A stretch of 40,962 bases of DNA, taken from positions 1 through 40,962 of the forward strand of contig CAKTFS010000018.1 of the NCBI GenBank assembly GCA_934561115.1, written 5' to 3'. The translations under genes were made by a program, and so were the position numbers. The notes beneath the pieces were generated by a model. That model saw only the letters and a list, made by a program, of their open reading frames with translations, was not told where the DNA came from and did not search any database. Positions within the stretch are counted from its first letter, which is position 1, and every line of letters starts with the position of its first letter. This DNA comes from an uncultured Faecalibacterium sp. (GTDB lineage Bacteria > Bacillota > Clostridia > Oscillospirales > Ruminococcaceae). Shown one piece after another: positions 15,769 to 23,579 of the stretch.

Positions 15769-16587
15769 TTATTCCAGATCCAGCTTATTTTTCATCAGCC
15801 AGCTGGTAAGGACAAAATAGACTGCGCCGATCAGAATCGTTACAAGAAGGACGAGCCAGAGATTGCCGCTGGCGGAATAAGCCATCGGCATCGCTGCCAC
15901 AGAGCCAACGATCACCCGGATCCCGCCGCCTGCATCCAGTTTGCCCTGAATCAGCTGCAACAGGAAGAAGGCCAGAATGCTGGCAATCGTGGAATGGTTC
16001 CTGAACTGATGCCCGATCATGCAGGCGGCGTAGATACAGAGGATGAGGACTGCAACGCCCGCCAGACCAAGGACGATGATCCACGCCAGCTCGCTCCAGA
16101 ATTCACCGCCGATGCTCTGGATCGCCTTCCAGCTGAATTTCAGGACATCGCCCCAGCCCGTCGTGATCGTCTCCCCATTGATGACCGTTTTGGGATCCTC
16201 GAAGGCGCCCAGGCCGACCAGCATCAGAAGGACGGACAGGATCCCGACCACTCCGCTGCAGATCACCCAGACCATGCTGGAAATGAGTTTGGACGCAACC
16301 AGCTGCTCTGGATGGACCGGAAGGGTGTGCATGAGATAGCCCTCCCGCCCCAACAGATTTTTGGTGAACCGCTGGATGATCGTCACAATACAGACCACTC
16401 CGATGGCAACCCCGATGGCAAAGTAGGCAAACATCAGGTATGCCCAGATCTGGCTGCTGCCATTGTCCCAGACTTCGTCCCGCATCGAGATCCCCATTGC
16501 CAGCGCAACCAGCAGCCAGACCAGATACAGGCCGCCATAGGTCCGTCCGGTCGCCCGGAATTCATACTTCAACAGATTTTTCAGCAT
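15769..16587 (-). CDS. ABC-2 type transporter permease
   Basis: A 272-aa membrane protein with about six hydrophobic helices. The cytoplasmic N-terminus MLKNLLKYEFRATGR is common in ABC-2 permeases of YtrB-partner type. It pairs with the ATPase just upstream, whose stop it overlaps by 7 nt. Such GntR-ATPase-permease operons often respond to cell-wall antibiotics or export small molecules; the substrate here is unknown. It is the third gene of a YtrA-type operon. Confidence 0.85.
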   Translation of the reverse strand: MLKNLLKYEFRATGRTYGGLYLVWLLVALAMGISMRDEVWDNGSSQIWAYLMFAYFAIGVAIGVVCIVTIIQRFTKNLLGREGYLMHTLPVHPEQLVASKLISSMVWVICSGVVGILSVLLMLVGLGAFEDPKTVINGETITTGWGDVLKFSWKAIQSIGGEFWSELAWIIVLGLAGVAVLILCIYAACMIGHQFRNHSTIASILAFFLLQLIQGKLDAGGGIRVIVGSVAAMPMAYSASGNLWLVLLVTILIGAVYFVLTSWLMKNKLDLE

Positions 16588-17279
16588 TTGAATACCTCCC
16601 GGAAATATGCGTCCACGCTCATTCCCTCATTCTCACGGATCTCATCCACACTGCGGTGAGCAAAGACCGTTCCCTCTTTCAGGAAGATGGCCTCATCCAG
16701 CACCGGCTCGATATCCTCGATCAGGTGGGTCGAGATGAGGACGGTCGCGTCCTTGCTGTAATTGGACAGGATGGTGTGCAGGATATAATCCCGTGCCGCC
16801 GGGTCCACGCCGCCGATGGGTTCATCCAGCAGATAGAGCCGGGCATTCCGGCTCATGGCAAGGATGAGCTGCACCTTTTCCCGGTTGCCCTTGGAAAGGG
16901 TCTTGAGGACGTCTTTGGGGGAAAGTTCCAGATTTGCCAGCATCTCATTCGCCCGGGCCGGATCGAAGTCCTTATAGAAGTCCCCAAACATCTTCACCAG
17001 CTGCTCTACCCGCATCCAGCCGGGAAGCCAGTCGGCATCGGGCAGGTAGGATACGATTGCCTTGCTCTCCACGCCGGGCTTCATCCCGGCGATCCGGATG
17101 CTGCCGCTGTCAGGCTGCAGCAGACCGTTTGCCAGTTTGATCAGGGTGGTCTTGCCGCTGCCGTTCGGCCCCAGCAGGCCAACGATCTTCCCAAAGCCGA
17201 TGTGCAGATCCACACCGTCCAGCGCGGTTTTTGCGCCGTAGTGTTTTGTCAGCCCTTCACAGGTCAGAAGTTCACTCAT
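16581..17279 (-). CDS. ABC transporter ATP-binding protein (YtrB-like)
   Basis: A 232-aa ATPase. Walker A is GPNGSGKT (residues 37-44), the signature is LSKGNREKVQL (a variant of LSGGQ seen in this subfamily), Walker B is LYLLDEPIGGVDP, and the H loop is STHLIED. The start at 17279 is the natural one: the frame upstream overlaps the GntR gene. It overlaps the regulator by 8 nt and the permease by 7 nt, so all three are probably translated together. Confidence 0.93.
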   Translation of the reverse strand: MSELLTCEGLTKHYGAKTALDGVDLHIGFGKIVGLLGPNGSGKTTLIKLANGLLQPDSGSIRIAGMKPGVESKAIVSYLPDADWLPGWMRVEQLVKMFGDFYKDFDPARANEMLANLELSPKDVLKTLSKGNREKVQLILAMSRNARLYLLDEPIGGVDPAARDYILHTILSNYSKDATVLISTHLIEDIEPVLDEAIFLKEGTVFAHRSVDEIRENEGMSVDAYFREVFKC

Positions 17280-17649
17280 GATTCGGTTCTCCTTTCGTCT
17301 GACGGGCCAGCAATTCGGCGACCTGCGCCGGGCTGTACCCGATGCCCCGCATCTTTTCCAGAAATTCTTCCGCGAACTTTTCCGCGGTCGCGGCACGCAA
17401 TTGTTCGATCAACATGGTATCCTCCGTCACATAGCGGCCCGCCGTCCGTTCGGTCCGGACAAGTCCCTCCGTTTCCAGCTGTGCCAGCGCACGCTGCATG
17501 GTATTCGGGTTCACCCCTGCGGCTGCGGCCATATCCCGCACCGAGTCAAGATGTCCTCCGGGCGGGTATGTCCCCGCAAGGATCTTCGCCTTCAACCGCT
17601 CTACCAGCTGCGCATAGATCGGACGGCTGGAATCAAATTGTTCACTCAT
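17272..17649 (-). CDS. GntR family transcriptional regulator, YtrA subfamily
   Basis: A 125-aa regulator. The winged helix-turn-helix spans about residues 10-75 (PIYAQLVERLKAKILAGTY, VRDMAAAAGVNPNTMQRALAQLETEGLV), followed by a short C-terminal helix region for dimerisation, as in YtrA. Members usually repress their own ABC operon. Two 21-bp direct repeats overlap its promoter (17677-17697 and 17717-17737), which fits autorepression. Confidence 0.92.
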   Translation of the reverse strand: MSEQFDSSRPIYAQLVERLKAKILAGTYPPGGHLDSVRDMAAAAGVNPNTMQRALAQLETEGLVRTERTAGRYVTEDTMLIEQLRAATAEKFAEEFLEKMRGIGYSPAQVAELLARQTKGEPNHE

Positions 17650-17676
17650 CGTAGCCCTCCCTGCATTTTGTGTTTC

Positions 17677-17737
17677 TGTGTCAAGTGCCTAATACAATAA
17701 TACTCATTTTTCAGATTGTGTCAAGGGGTTCATACAA
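17677..17737 (-). promoter_or_regulatory. Promoter and putative operator of the GntR-ABC operon
   Basis: On the minus strand TTGACA (17719-17724), a 16-bp spacer and TATTAT (17697-17702). Two direct repeats of the form TTGTATnAnnCnCTTGACACA (17 of 21 identical) lie exactly 40 bp apart, about four helix turns. The distal repeat contains the -35 box and the proximal one covers the start of transcription. Binding of the GntR protein there is inference. Confidence 0.65.
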
Positions 17738-17810
17738 TTTTTTTTAGCCAATTCTGTCACAGCTCCCCGGGCATTGCCTTGCAAACGAGGGCAGGCGTTA
17801 TCCGAGAGGT

Positions 17811-17838
17811 TTGCATTTTTGCGATAATATGATATACT
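17811..17838 (+). promoter_or_regulatory. Sigma-A promoter of the GT2 gene at 17873
   Basis: TTGCAT (17811-17816), a 16-bp spacer and TATACT (17833-17838), 35 bp before the ATG. Confidence 0.65.
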
Positions 17839-17872
17839 CTCTCTGTAATTGACGAAAACAGGAGTAACTTTT

Positions 17873-18874
17873 ATGATAAAAGCGACCATCATTATCCCCA
17901 ATATCAACGGCAAGGGCTGGCTGAAGGACTCCATCGAGTCCATCTACGCCCAGACCGAGCAGGATTTTGACCTGATCGTGGTGGACAACGGTTCCACCGA
18001 TGAAAGTCTTGCGCAGGCCCGCAGCTACTGCACCCGCCCCAACTTTACCCTGATCGAAAACGGACGCAACACCGGCTTTTCCTACGCAGTCAATCAGGGC
18101 ATCGCCCGGGCGCAGAGCAAGTATGTGGTGCTGTTCAACAACGACGCCTTTGCCGAGCCGCAGTGGCTGGCCGAGCTTTTGCGCACCGCCGATGCCGACC
18201 CCAAGATCTTTGCGGTGCAAAGCCTGATGATCCGGCACTTTGAGCGGGAACTGGCCGATGATGCCGGGGACTATGTGACATGGATGGGCTTTGCCTGCAA
18301 GACCGGCGATGGCCGCCGCGTCAGCCGCTACACAAAGCAAAAGCGCATTTTTTCGGCCTGCGGCGGCGCAGCACTGTACCGCAAAAGCATTCTGGACGAG
18401 ATCGGCAGCTTTGACGAGCACTTTTTTGCCTACTTTGAGGACGTAGACCTGAGCTGGCGCGCCAACAATGCCGGCTACAAGAATGTGCTCTGCCCCGCCG
18501 CCAAGTGCTACCACATCTGCGGTGCCAGCACCGGCGCTGTGCGCTACAACGCCTTTAAAAGCCAGCAGAGCGGCCGCAACAGCATTCTGCTGCCGCTCAA
18601 AAACGAGCCGCTGCTGATGCTGGTGCTCAACTTTATCCCGCTGGCGCTGGGCTATCTGCTCAAGTGCTACAAGTTCCACAAGCAGGGCTTTGGCGAGGCC
18701 TGGGACAAGGGCATGCACGAGGCCTTTGCCCTGCTCAAAGAAGGCAAACTTGGCAAGCGCCCCTTCCGCCTGAAAGACCTGCCCAACTATATCCTGATGG
18801 AACTGTGGATGATCTGGAACATGGTGCCCTATCTGTGGTATCGGCTGGTGGTGGTAAGGTTTGATTTGAAATAA
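17873..18874 (+). CDS. Family 2 glycosyltransferase, rhamnosyltransferase-like
   Basis: A 333-aa GT2 enzyme with ATIIIPNINGKGWLKDSIES, VVDNGSTDESL, NTGFSYAVNQGIARA and VLFNNDAF. Later HFFAYFEDVDLSWRANNAGY is the block typical of rhamnosyltransferase/WbbL-like enzymes, with the catalytic ED-x-D. One or two hydrophobic segments near residues 240-265 may bind the membrane. The ATG at 17873 follows AGGAG. It is monocistronic and differs from the two GT2 genes at 6.7-10.2 kb. It probably adds a sugar to a cell-wall polysaccharide; the donor sugar is inferred from family only. Confidence 0.88.
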   Translation: MIKATIIIPNINGKGWLKDSIESIYAQTEQDFDLIVVDNGSTDESLAQARSYCTRPNFTLIENGRNTGFSYAVNQGIARAQSKYVVLFNNDAFAEPQWLAELLRTADADPKIFAVQSLMIRHFERELADDAGDYVTWMGFACKTGDGRRVSRYTKQKRIFSACGGAALYRKSILDEIGSFDEHFFAYFEDVDLSWRANNAGYKNVLCPAAKCYHICGASTGAVRYNAFKSQQSGRNSILLPLKNEPLLMLVLNFIPLALGYLLKCYKFHKQGFGEAWDKGMHEAFALLKEGKLGKRPFRLKDLPNYILMELWMIWNMVPYLWYRLVVVRFDLK

Positions 18875-18911
18875 TACACAGGCAGGAAGCCGTTTTCCGC
18901 TGCGTCCCTGC

Positions 18912-19017
18912 CGTGAAGAAGCACCCCGGGAAAATCCGCAGATTTTCCCGGGGTGCAAATTATAAATAGTCTTTCCGCTAAATATAGCCAAAGCGCACGC
19001 GGCGGCCATTCAAAATC
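18912..19017 (-). repeat. Composite intergenic hairpin element, copy B
   Basis: Second copy, inverted. On the minus strand it starts GATTTTGAAT (19017 downwards), then GGCCGCCGC, GCTTTGGCTATA and AGCGGAA. After 61 bp comes a perfect 16-bp stem (18921-18936 with 18941-18956) with loop TGCG, ending TTCTTCACG. It lies between convergent genes. Confidence 0.78.
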
Positions 19018-19027
19018 GTCCCACGAT

Positions 19028-19070
19028 AAAAGGGACCGCTGCACAAAAACTGTGCAACGGTCCCTTTTGC
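19028..19070. terminator. Bidirectional terminator between convergent genes
   Basis: A 17-bp stem with one mismatch: AAAAGGGACCG-TGCACA (19028-19045) with TGTGCA-CGGTCCCTTTT (19051-19068) and a 5-nt loop. T runs occur in both directions. It sits 11 bp after the stop of the minus-strand gene at 19080. Confidence 0.82.
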
Positions 19071-19079
19071 ATTTACATT

Positions 19080-19988
19080 TTACGCTGCGGTGCTGGCGGC
19101 ATCCTCAGCGGCGGGGGATTCTGCCACGGCGCTGTCGGCGTTCGCTTCTGCCTGCGCCTCCGGCTGCACAGCCGAGGCAGCAGCCGAATCTGCCGCAGCG
19201 GAATCTCCGGCAGTGGCCAGAATGGCGTCCTGCACATCGCTTTCTGCCATAGGCTCCGGCTGCGCGGCAGCGGAGCTTGCTGCACTTTCAGGCTTGGTCT
19301 CGCTCTCGGTCAGGCCGGTCAGATACCAGCTGCCGCTCTGGCGCTCGAACAGGTAGTCCATATACTTGGTGGGGGTGTCCGAGGAGGGGTTGATGATGCT
19401 GTCATCTGCGCTGGCGGTGGGGATATAGCCCACGGTGACGTGCAGCTTGCCGCTGCGCTTGAACAGCTTGACCACGGTGGCGCGGTAGTAGCCCACCGTA
19501 CCGGTGATGGGGATCTTGTAGCACTGGGTGGTCTCGTCAAACTCGACGGTCATATCCTCCATATCAAAGCTGCGGTGGGTCAGCTTGAAGCCGGGGCCCA
19601 GCAGCTTTGCCAGATAGGCGTCCACCTCCACCGAGGGCAGCAGCAGCTGCTCGGTCTCGGGGTCGGTGTTGTAGTTTTCAAAGCCGCCCTGCGTCTCCTG
19701 AATGCTGTACACGCAGCCCCATACGGCTGCTTCCCGCAGGGTCAGGTCGTCGATGTTCTCAATGCCGTCAAAGGGCATGGGGTCGAACAATACCAGACCT
19801 TCCAGCTTGTCCTCGTATTCCTGCTTTTGTGCGGTATCGTCAAACAGGTTTGCCACAAGGCCCACACCGGCCCGCAGCACCGTGATAAACCCGATGAGCA
19901 CCAGCACCGTGATCAGCAGACCCAAGGTCTGCCGCCAGCGGCGGCGCTTGATCCGGGCGTGTTCTTCCGGGGTGATCGTATTTTTCAT
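19080..19988 (-). CDS. Membrane-anchored exported protein, unknown function
   Basis: A 302-aa protein not recognised. A basic cytoplasmic start (KRRRWRQ) is followed by one transmembrane helix (about residues 20-42), then an outside domain of about 200 residues with PSVEVDAYLAKLLGPGFKL and a NTF2-like feel (LHVTVGYIPTA, ERQSGSWYLTGL). The last 70 residues are a low-complexity Ala/Ser/Glu tail, probably disordered. The ATG at 19988 is chosen because a promoter lies just upstream. It is monocistronic, with its own promoter and terminator. A link to the nearby GT2 gene is not evident. Confidence 0.75.
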   Translation of the reverse strand: MKNTITPEEHARIKRRRWRQTLGLLITVLVLIGFITVLRAGVGLVANLFDDTAQKQEYEDKLEGLVLFDPMPFDGIENIDDLTLREAAVWGCVYSIQETQGGFENYNTDPETEQLLLPSVEVDAYLAKLLGPGFKLTHRSFDMEDMTVEFDETTQCYKIPITGTVGYYRATVVKLFKRSGKLHVTVGYIPTASADDSIINPSSDTPTKYMDYLFERQSGSWYLTGLTESETKPESAASSAAAQPEPMAESDVQDAILATAGDSAAADSAAASAVQPEAQAEANADSAVAESPAAEDAASTAA

Positions 19989-20024
19989 TGGTCTGAGTCT
20001 CCCAAAGTTTTTTGTCTGCCTAAC

Positions 20025-20053
20025 AGTATACCACATCTGGCCGCAGAGTGCAA
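20025..20053 (-). promoter_or_regulatory. Sigma-A promoter of the gene at 19080-19988
   Basis: On the minus strand TTGCAC (20048-20053), a 17-bp spacer and TATACT (20025-20030) with an upstream TGG extension. Confidence 0.65.
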
Positions 20054-20090
20054 AACCTGTACTGGTGGTTTTTTTGTGAAAGCAGGCTTT

Positions 20091-20432
20091 TTATTCCCAG
20101 TCCTTCCATATCTCGGGCTGGTAGCCCACGGTGGCCTTGCGTCCGTTGCGCACGATGGGGGTCTTGAACAGCTGCTGGTTTTCAAACAGCTTGTCCTCCT
20201 TCTGCCAGTCCACCAGCGCATCCAGCAAAGCAAGGGTCTGCTTGTCCTTTGCCGCCGGGTCAACCAGCGCTTCCCAGCCTCCCAAGGCGCGCGCCACGTT
20301 ATCAAACTCGCCCCGGCTCATGCCTTTTTCCTTCAGGTCGATCATCTGGAACCTGATGCCGCGCTCCTTAAAATAGCGCTGCGCCTTTTTGGTATCAAAA
20401 CACTTGCTCGTGCCAAAGATCTGGATATTCAT
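20091..20432 (-). CDS. ArsC/Spx family thioredoxin-fold protein
   Basis: A 113-aa protein with the ArsC fold: IQIFGTSKCFDTKKAQRYFKERGIRFQMIDLKEKGMS at the N-terminus and LFKTPIVRNGRKATVGYQPEIWKDW at the C-terminus, with the cis-proline region TPIV. There is one cysteine (Cys11) where Spx has CxxC, so it is neither a classic Spx redox switch nor a clear arsenate reductase. Many such proteins are annotated simply as ArsC family. The start is preceded by AGGAGGAGAT. It is divergent from the ferredoxin gene, with a likely TACAAT box near 20467 for this strand. Confidence 0.85.
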   Translation of the reverse strand: MNIQIFGTSKCFDTKKAQRYFKERGIRFQMIDLKEKGMSRGEFDNVARALGGWEALVDPAAKDKQTLALLDALVDWQKEDKLFENQQLFKTPIVRNGRKATVGYQPEIWKDWE

Positions 20433-20544
20433 CTTATCTCCTCCTGCCGGTTCCCGGCGGTCTTATTGTACCACACCGCAAACCGCTTGCATAGGCATAA
20501 TTTGCGGCAAAACGGGCAATGCTTTCCGCAAAGGAGGTGTTTGC

Positions 20545-20733
20545 ATGAACGCATTCGTAGACCCTGAGCTGTGCATCGGCTGTACCCAGTGCGCCGGGCT
20601 GTGCCCCGCCGTGTTCCACATGGAGGGGGTTCTGGCTGTGGCAGAGCCCGGCCCCATCCCGCCAGAGGAGGTACCGCAGGCCGTCACCGCAGCCCAGAGC
20701 TGCCCGGTAAGCGCCATCCGCATCGAGGAATAA
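20545..20733 (+). CDS. Small 4Fe-4S ferredoxin
   Basis: A 62-aa electron carrier with one cluster motif, CIGCTQCAGLCP (residues 10-21), and the distal ligand in SCPVSAIRIEE near the C-terminus. This spacing, with only one full CxxCxxC set, indicates a single 4Fe-4S cluster as in monocluster ferredoxins. The start has a perfect AAAGGAGG. It is followed by a strong terminator, so it is monocistronic. Its partner enzyme is not evident. Confidence 0.92.
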   Translation: MNAFVDPELCIGCTQCAGLCPAVFHMEGVLAVAEPGPIPPEEVPQAVTAAQSCPVSAIRIEE

Positions 20734-20749
20734 GCCCGGCATCGGTAAG

Positions 20750-20780
20750 GCTGCTGCACAGCTTGTGCGGCAGCTTTTTT
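20750..20780 (+). terminator. Intrinsic terminator of the ferredoxin gene
   Basis: An 11-bp stem with one wobble (20750-20760 with 20764-20774), a 3-nt loop and T6. Confidence 0.85.
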
Positions 20781-20790
20781 GCGGCAGGAT

Positions 20791-20890
20791 GATTTGAAAT
20801 GCCCTCCGCGCTGCTCTGGGCATAGGCAGCGGAATCTATGATTTCGGTCTGGTGGAACGCCTGTCGGCGTTCCACCAGACCATTTTCACG
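20791..20890 (+). repeat. Composite intergenic hairpin element, copy C
   Basis: Third copy. It begins GATTTGAAAT, then GCCCTCCGC, GCTCTGGGCATA and AGCGGAAT. After 55 bp comes a perfect 16-bp stem (20846-20861 with 20866-20881), loop TGTC, ending ATTTTCACG. The stem sequence is unrelated to copies A and B although stem and loop lengths are the same. It lies right after the ferredoxin terminator and about 70 bp before the polA promoter, so a terminator role is redundant here. Confidence 0.78.
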
Positions 20891-20959
20891 CGTGAATGCA
20901 CAATAAAATGCAGAGCATTCTCTTTTTTGCGCAAAAAGTTCCCGCGCGGTGCGGTTTTG

Positions 20960-20968
20960 TGCTATACT
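20960..20968 (+). promoter_or_regulatory. Extended -10 promoter of polA
   Basis: TGCTATACT (20960-20968) is an extended -10 box, 37 bp before the polA start. No good -35 box is seen at 17 bp. The rest of the gap holds copy C and a GAATGC/GCATTC inverted repeat at about 20893-20920. Confidence 0.5.
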
Positions 20969-21004
20969 ATAAGGTGTGAAATTACGCAACGGAGGAACTG
21001 CATT

Positions 21005-23578
21005 ATGCGTTTACTGGTCATTGACGGCAACAGCATTGCCAACCGCGCTTTTTACGGCATCAAGCTGCTGACCACCAAGGACGGACGTTATACCAACGCC
21101 ATCTATGGCTTTTTGAACATTCTGCTCTCCCTGCTCAAGGAGTGCCAGCCGGACGAGGTGGCCGTGGCTTTTGACCTGAAAGCCCCCACCTTCCGGCATA
21201 AAATGTACGATGGCTACAAGGCCACCCGCCACGCCATGCCCGAGGAACTGGCACAGCAGATGCCGGTACTCAAACAGCTGCTGGCAGACCTTGGCTACCG
21301 CACCGTTACCGCCGAGGGCTGGGAAGCGGACGATATTCTGGGCACGCTGGCTGCTGCCTGCGCCGCCCGCAAGGACGACTGCTTTCTTGCCACCGGAGAC
21401 CGGGACAGCCTGCAGCTGGTAAGCGAGAGCACCACCGTGCTGCTGGCCGCCACCGTAATGGGACGCAGCAAAACTGTGGTGATGGACGAGGACGCCATTC
21501 AGGAAAAATACGGCCTTGCGCCCAAGCAACTTATCGAGGTGAAAAGCCTGATGGGCGACACCTCGGATAATATCCCCGGCGTGAAGGGCATCGGCGAAAA
21601 GACCGCCCTTTCGCTGGTGCAGGCCTTCGGCTCGCTGGAGGGCGTGTACCAGAACATTGATGACAAGCGCATCAAGCCCAAGCAGCGGGAGCACTTGTTG
21701 GAAGATAAGTCCATGGCTGAGCTGAGCCACACGCTGGGCACTATCCGCACCGATGCCCCCATCGACACCGCCGAGGGGTCCTACACCGTGGGCGAGGGCA
21801 ACAAGCCCGCCGCCGTGCGGCTTTTGCAGGAGTTGGAGATCCACTCCCTGATCCCGCGGTTCGGGCTGGACGGCGTAGCGCCGGAAGCCGCCGCCGAGGA
21901 GCAGGCCACAGAGCTGCCGGAAGCTGACCTCGCTCCCCTGCCCCTGACCCCCGCCGGGCACTATCTGGTGGCTGCCCGCCCCGCCGTTACCGGCAAGCAG
22001 GGTTCCCGCAACGTGGTATTGCAGCCAGAAAGCTGGTACGCCGTGCAGGACACCACCGTCTACCCGCTGGAGGACGCCGACCTGCTGCGGTTGCTGGATA
22101 ACGCCGATGTGACGCTGGATGTGTTCAACTCTGCGCCCCTCTACGCAAAAGCCATGGCTGCCGGCGGCTGGGGCAGCAGCATCGTCTGGGACGGCAAGCT
22201 GGCTGCTTATCTGCTGGACGCTTCTGCCTCCAAGTACCAGATCAGCGAGCTGATCCCCGCCTACAAGGCCGCTGCCGCCTTTACCTGCACCGATTACCCG
22301 GATGCCGGGCGGCTGGCCGACCTGTTTGCCCGGATGAAGGCCGAGATCACTGCCTGCGGCGAGGACGCGCTGTACAACGAGATCGAGTTTCCGCTGGCAC
22401 AGGTGCTGGCCGATATGACCCGCACCGGCGTGCTGGTGGACAGGGACGGCATCGAGCAGTTCGGCGTAAAGCTGCGGGAGGAGCTGGAGCAGGTGCTGAC
22501 CCGCATCCACATGGAGACCGGCAGCGCTACCTTCAACCCCAACAGCCCCAAACAGCTGGGCGAGATGCTGTTCGACACCATGGGGTTACCCCACGGCAAA
22601 AAGACCCAGCGCGGCTGGTCCACCGACGCCGAAACGCTGGAAAGTCTGCGCGAGTACCCACTGGTGGAGGACGTTTTGCAGTACCGCGCCTACCAGAAGC
22701 TGAACTCCACCTATGTAGAGGGTCTGCTCAAGGTCATTGGCGAGGACGGACGCATCCACTCCACCTTCAACCAGACCGAAGCCCGCACCGGGCGGCTCTC
22801 CTCCGATAACCCCAACCTGCAGAATATCCCCATCCGCACCGAGCTGGGCAGCCAGCTGCGCGCCTACTTTGTTGCAAAGCCGGGCTGTGTGCTGGTGGAC
22901 GCAGATTACAGCCAGATCGAGCTGCGCATTCTGGCGCACATCACCGGGGACGAACACATGCAGCAGGCCTTTTTGAACGGTGAGGACATCCACCGCAGCA
23001 CCGCCGCCAAGATCTACGGCATCCCGCAAAGCGAGGTGACGCCCCGGCTACGCTCCTCTGCCAAGGCCATCAACTTCGGCATCATGTACGGCAAGGGCGC
23101 GTACAGCCTTTCCAAGGATATCGGCGTGACCGTGAAGGAGGCAGACGCCTTCCTCAAGAACTATCTGGCAGCCTTCCCCAGCGTGAGCGGCTATATGGAC
23201 AAAACCATCGCGGATGCCAAGGCAAACGGCTATGTGTCCACCCTGTTCGGCCGCCGCCGCACCCTGCCGGAGCTGGCCAGCACCAACTTCAATGTGCGCG
23301 CCAGCGGCGAGCGCATGGCACGCAACACCCCCATTCAGGGCACCGCTGCGGACGTGATCAAGCTGGCCATGGTGCGGGTGTGGAAGCGCCTGCGGGACGA
23401 AAAAATGGCCAGCCGCCTGATCCTGACCGTCCACGATGAACTGATCGTGGAGGCCCCGGAGGCAGAGGCCGAGCAGGCCGCCCGCATCCTGCGGGAGGAA
23501 ATGGAAGGCTGCGTGCAGTACGCGGTGCCCCTGAGCACCGATGTGCACGCAGGCAAAAACTGGCTGGAGGCACACTAA
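21005..23578 (+). CDS. polA: DNA polymerase I
   Basis: An 857-aa enzyme for gap repair and Okazaki fragment processing. The 5'-3' exonuclease domain occupies about residues 1-290 (LVIDGNSIANRAFYGI, AFDLKAPTFRH, SLMGDTSDNIPGVKGIGEKTA). The middle domain lacks the acidic exonuclease residues, as in many Firmicute enzymes, so proofreading is probably absent. The polymerase has motif A DADYSQIELRILAH (about 630-643), motif B RSSAKAINFGIMYGKGA (about 683-699) and motif C TVHDELIVEAP (about 808). The ATG at 21005 follows GGAGGAA; upstream in-frame codons lie before the promoter. tsaD follows after 1 bp. Confidence 0.97.
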   Translation: MRLLVIDGNSIANRAFYGIKLLTTKDGRYTNAIYGFLNILLSLLKECQPDEVAVAFDLKAPTFRHKMYDGYKATRHAMPEELAQQMPVLKQLLADLGYRTVTAEGWEADDILGTLAAACAARKDDCFLATGDRDSLQLVSESTTVLLAATVMGRSKTVVMDEDAIQEKYGLAPKQLIEVKSLMGDTSDNIPGVKGIGEKTALSLVQAFGSLEGVYQNIDDKRIKPKQREHLLEDKSMAELSHTLGTIRTDAPIDTAEGSYTVGEGNKPAAVRLLQELEIHSLIPRFGLDGVAPEAAAEEQATELPEADLAPLPLTPAGHYLVAARPAVTGKQGSRNVVLQPESWYAVQDTTVYPLEDADLLRLLDNADVTLDVFNSAPLYAKAMAAGGWGSSIVWDGKLAAYLLDASASKYQISELIPAYKAAAAFTCTDYPDAGRLADLFARMKAEITACGEDALYNEIEFPLAQVLADMTRTGVLVDRDGIEQFGVKLREELEQVLTRIHMETGSATFNPNSPKQLGEMLFDTMGLPHGKKTQRGWSTDAETLESLREYPLVEDVLQYRAYQKLNSTYVEGLLKVIGEDGRIHSTFNQTEARTGRLSSDNPNLQNIPIRTELGSQLRAYFVAKPGCVLVDADYSQIELRILAHITGDEHMQQAFLNGEDIHRSTAAKIYGIPQSEVTPRLRSSAKAINFGIMYGKGAYSLSKDIGVTVKEADAFLKNYLAAFPSVSGYMDKTIADAKANGYVSTLFGRRRTLPELASTNFNVRASGERMARNTPIQGTAADVIKLAMVRVWKRLRDEKMASRLILTVHDELIVEAPEAEAEQAARILREEMEGCVQYAVPLSTDVHAGKNWLEAH

Positions 23579-23579
23579 A

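Noticed and set aside
20091..20432. Calling this gene arsC or spx outright
   Set aside because: It has a single N-terminal cysteine instead of the Spx CxxC, and no arsenic-resistance genes are nearby, so only the family name is supported.
21011..22510. A 499-codon minus-strand frame opposite polA
   Set aside because: polA motifs are clear on the plus strand; the antisense frame has no ribosome binding site and a low-complexity composition.
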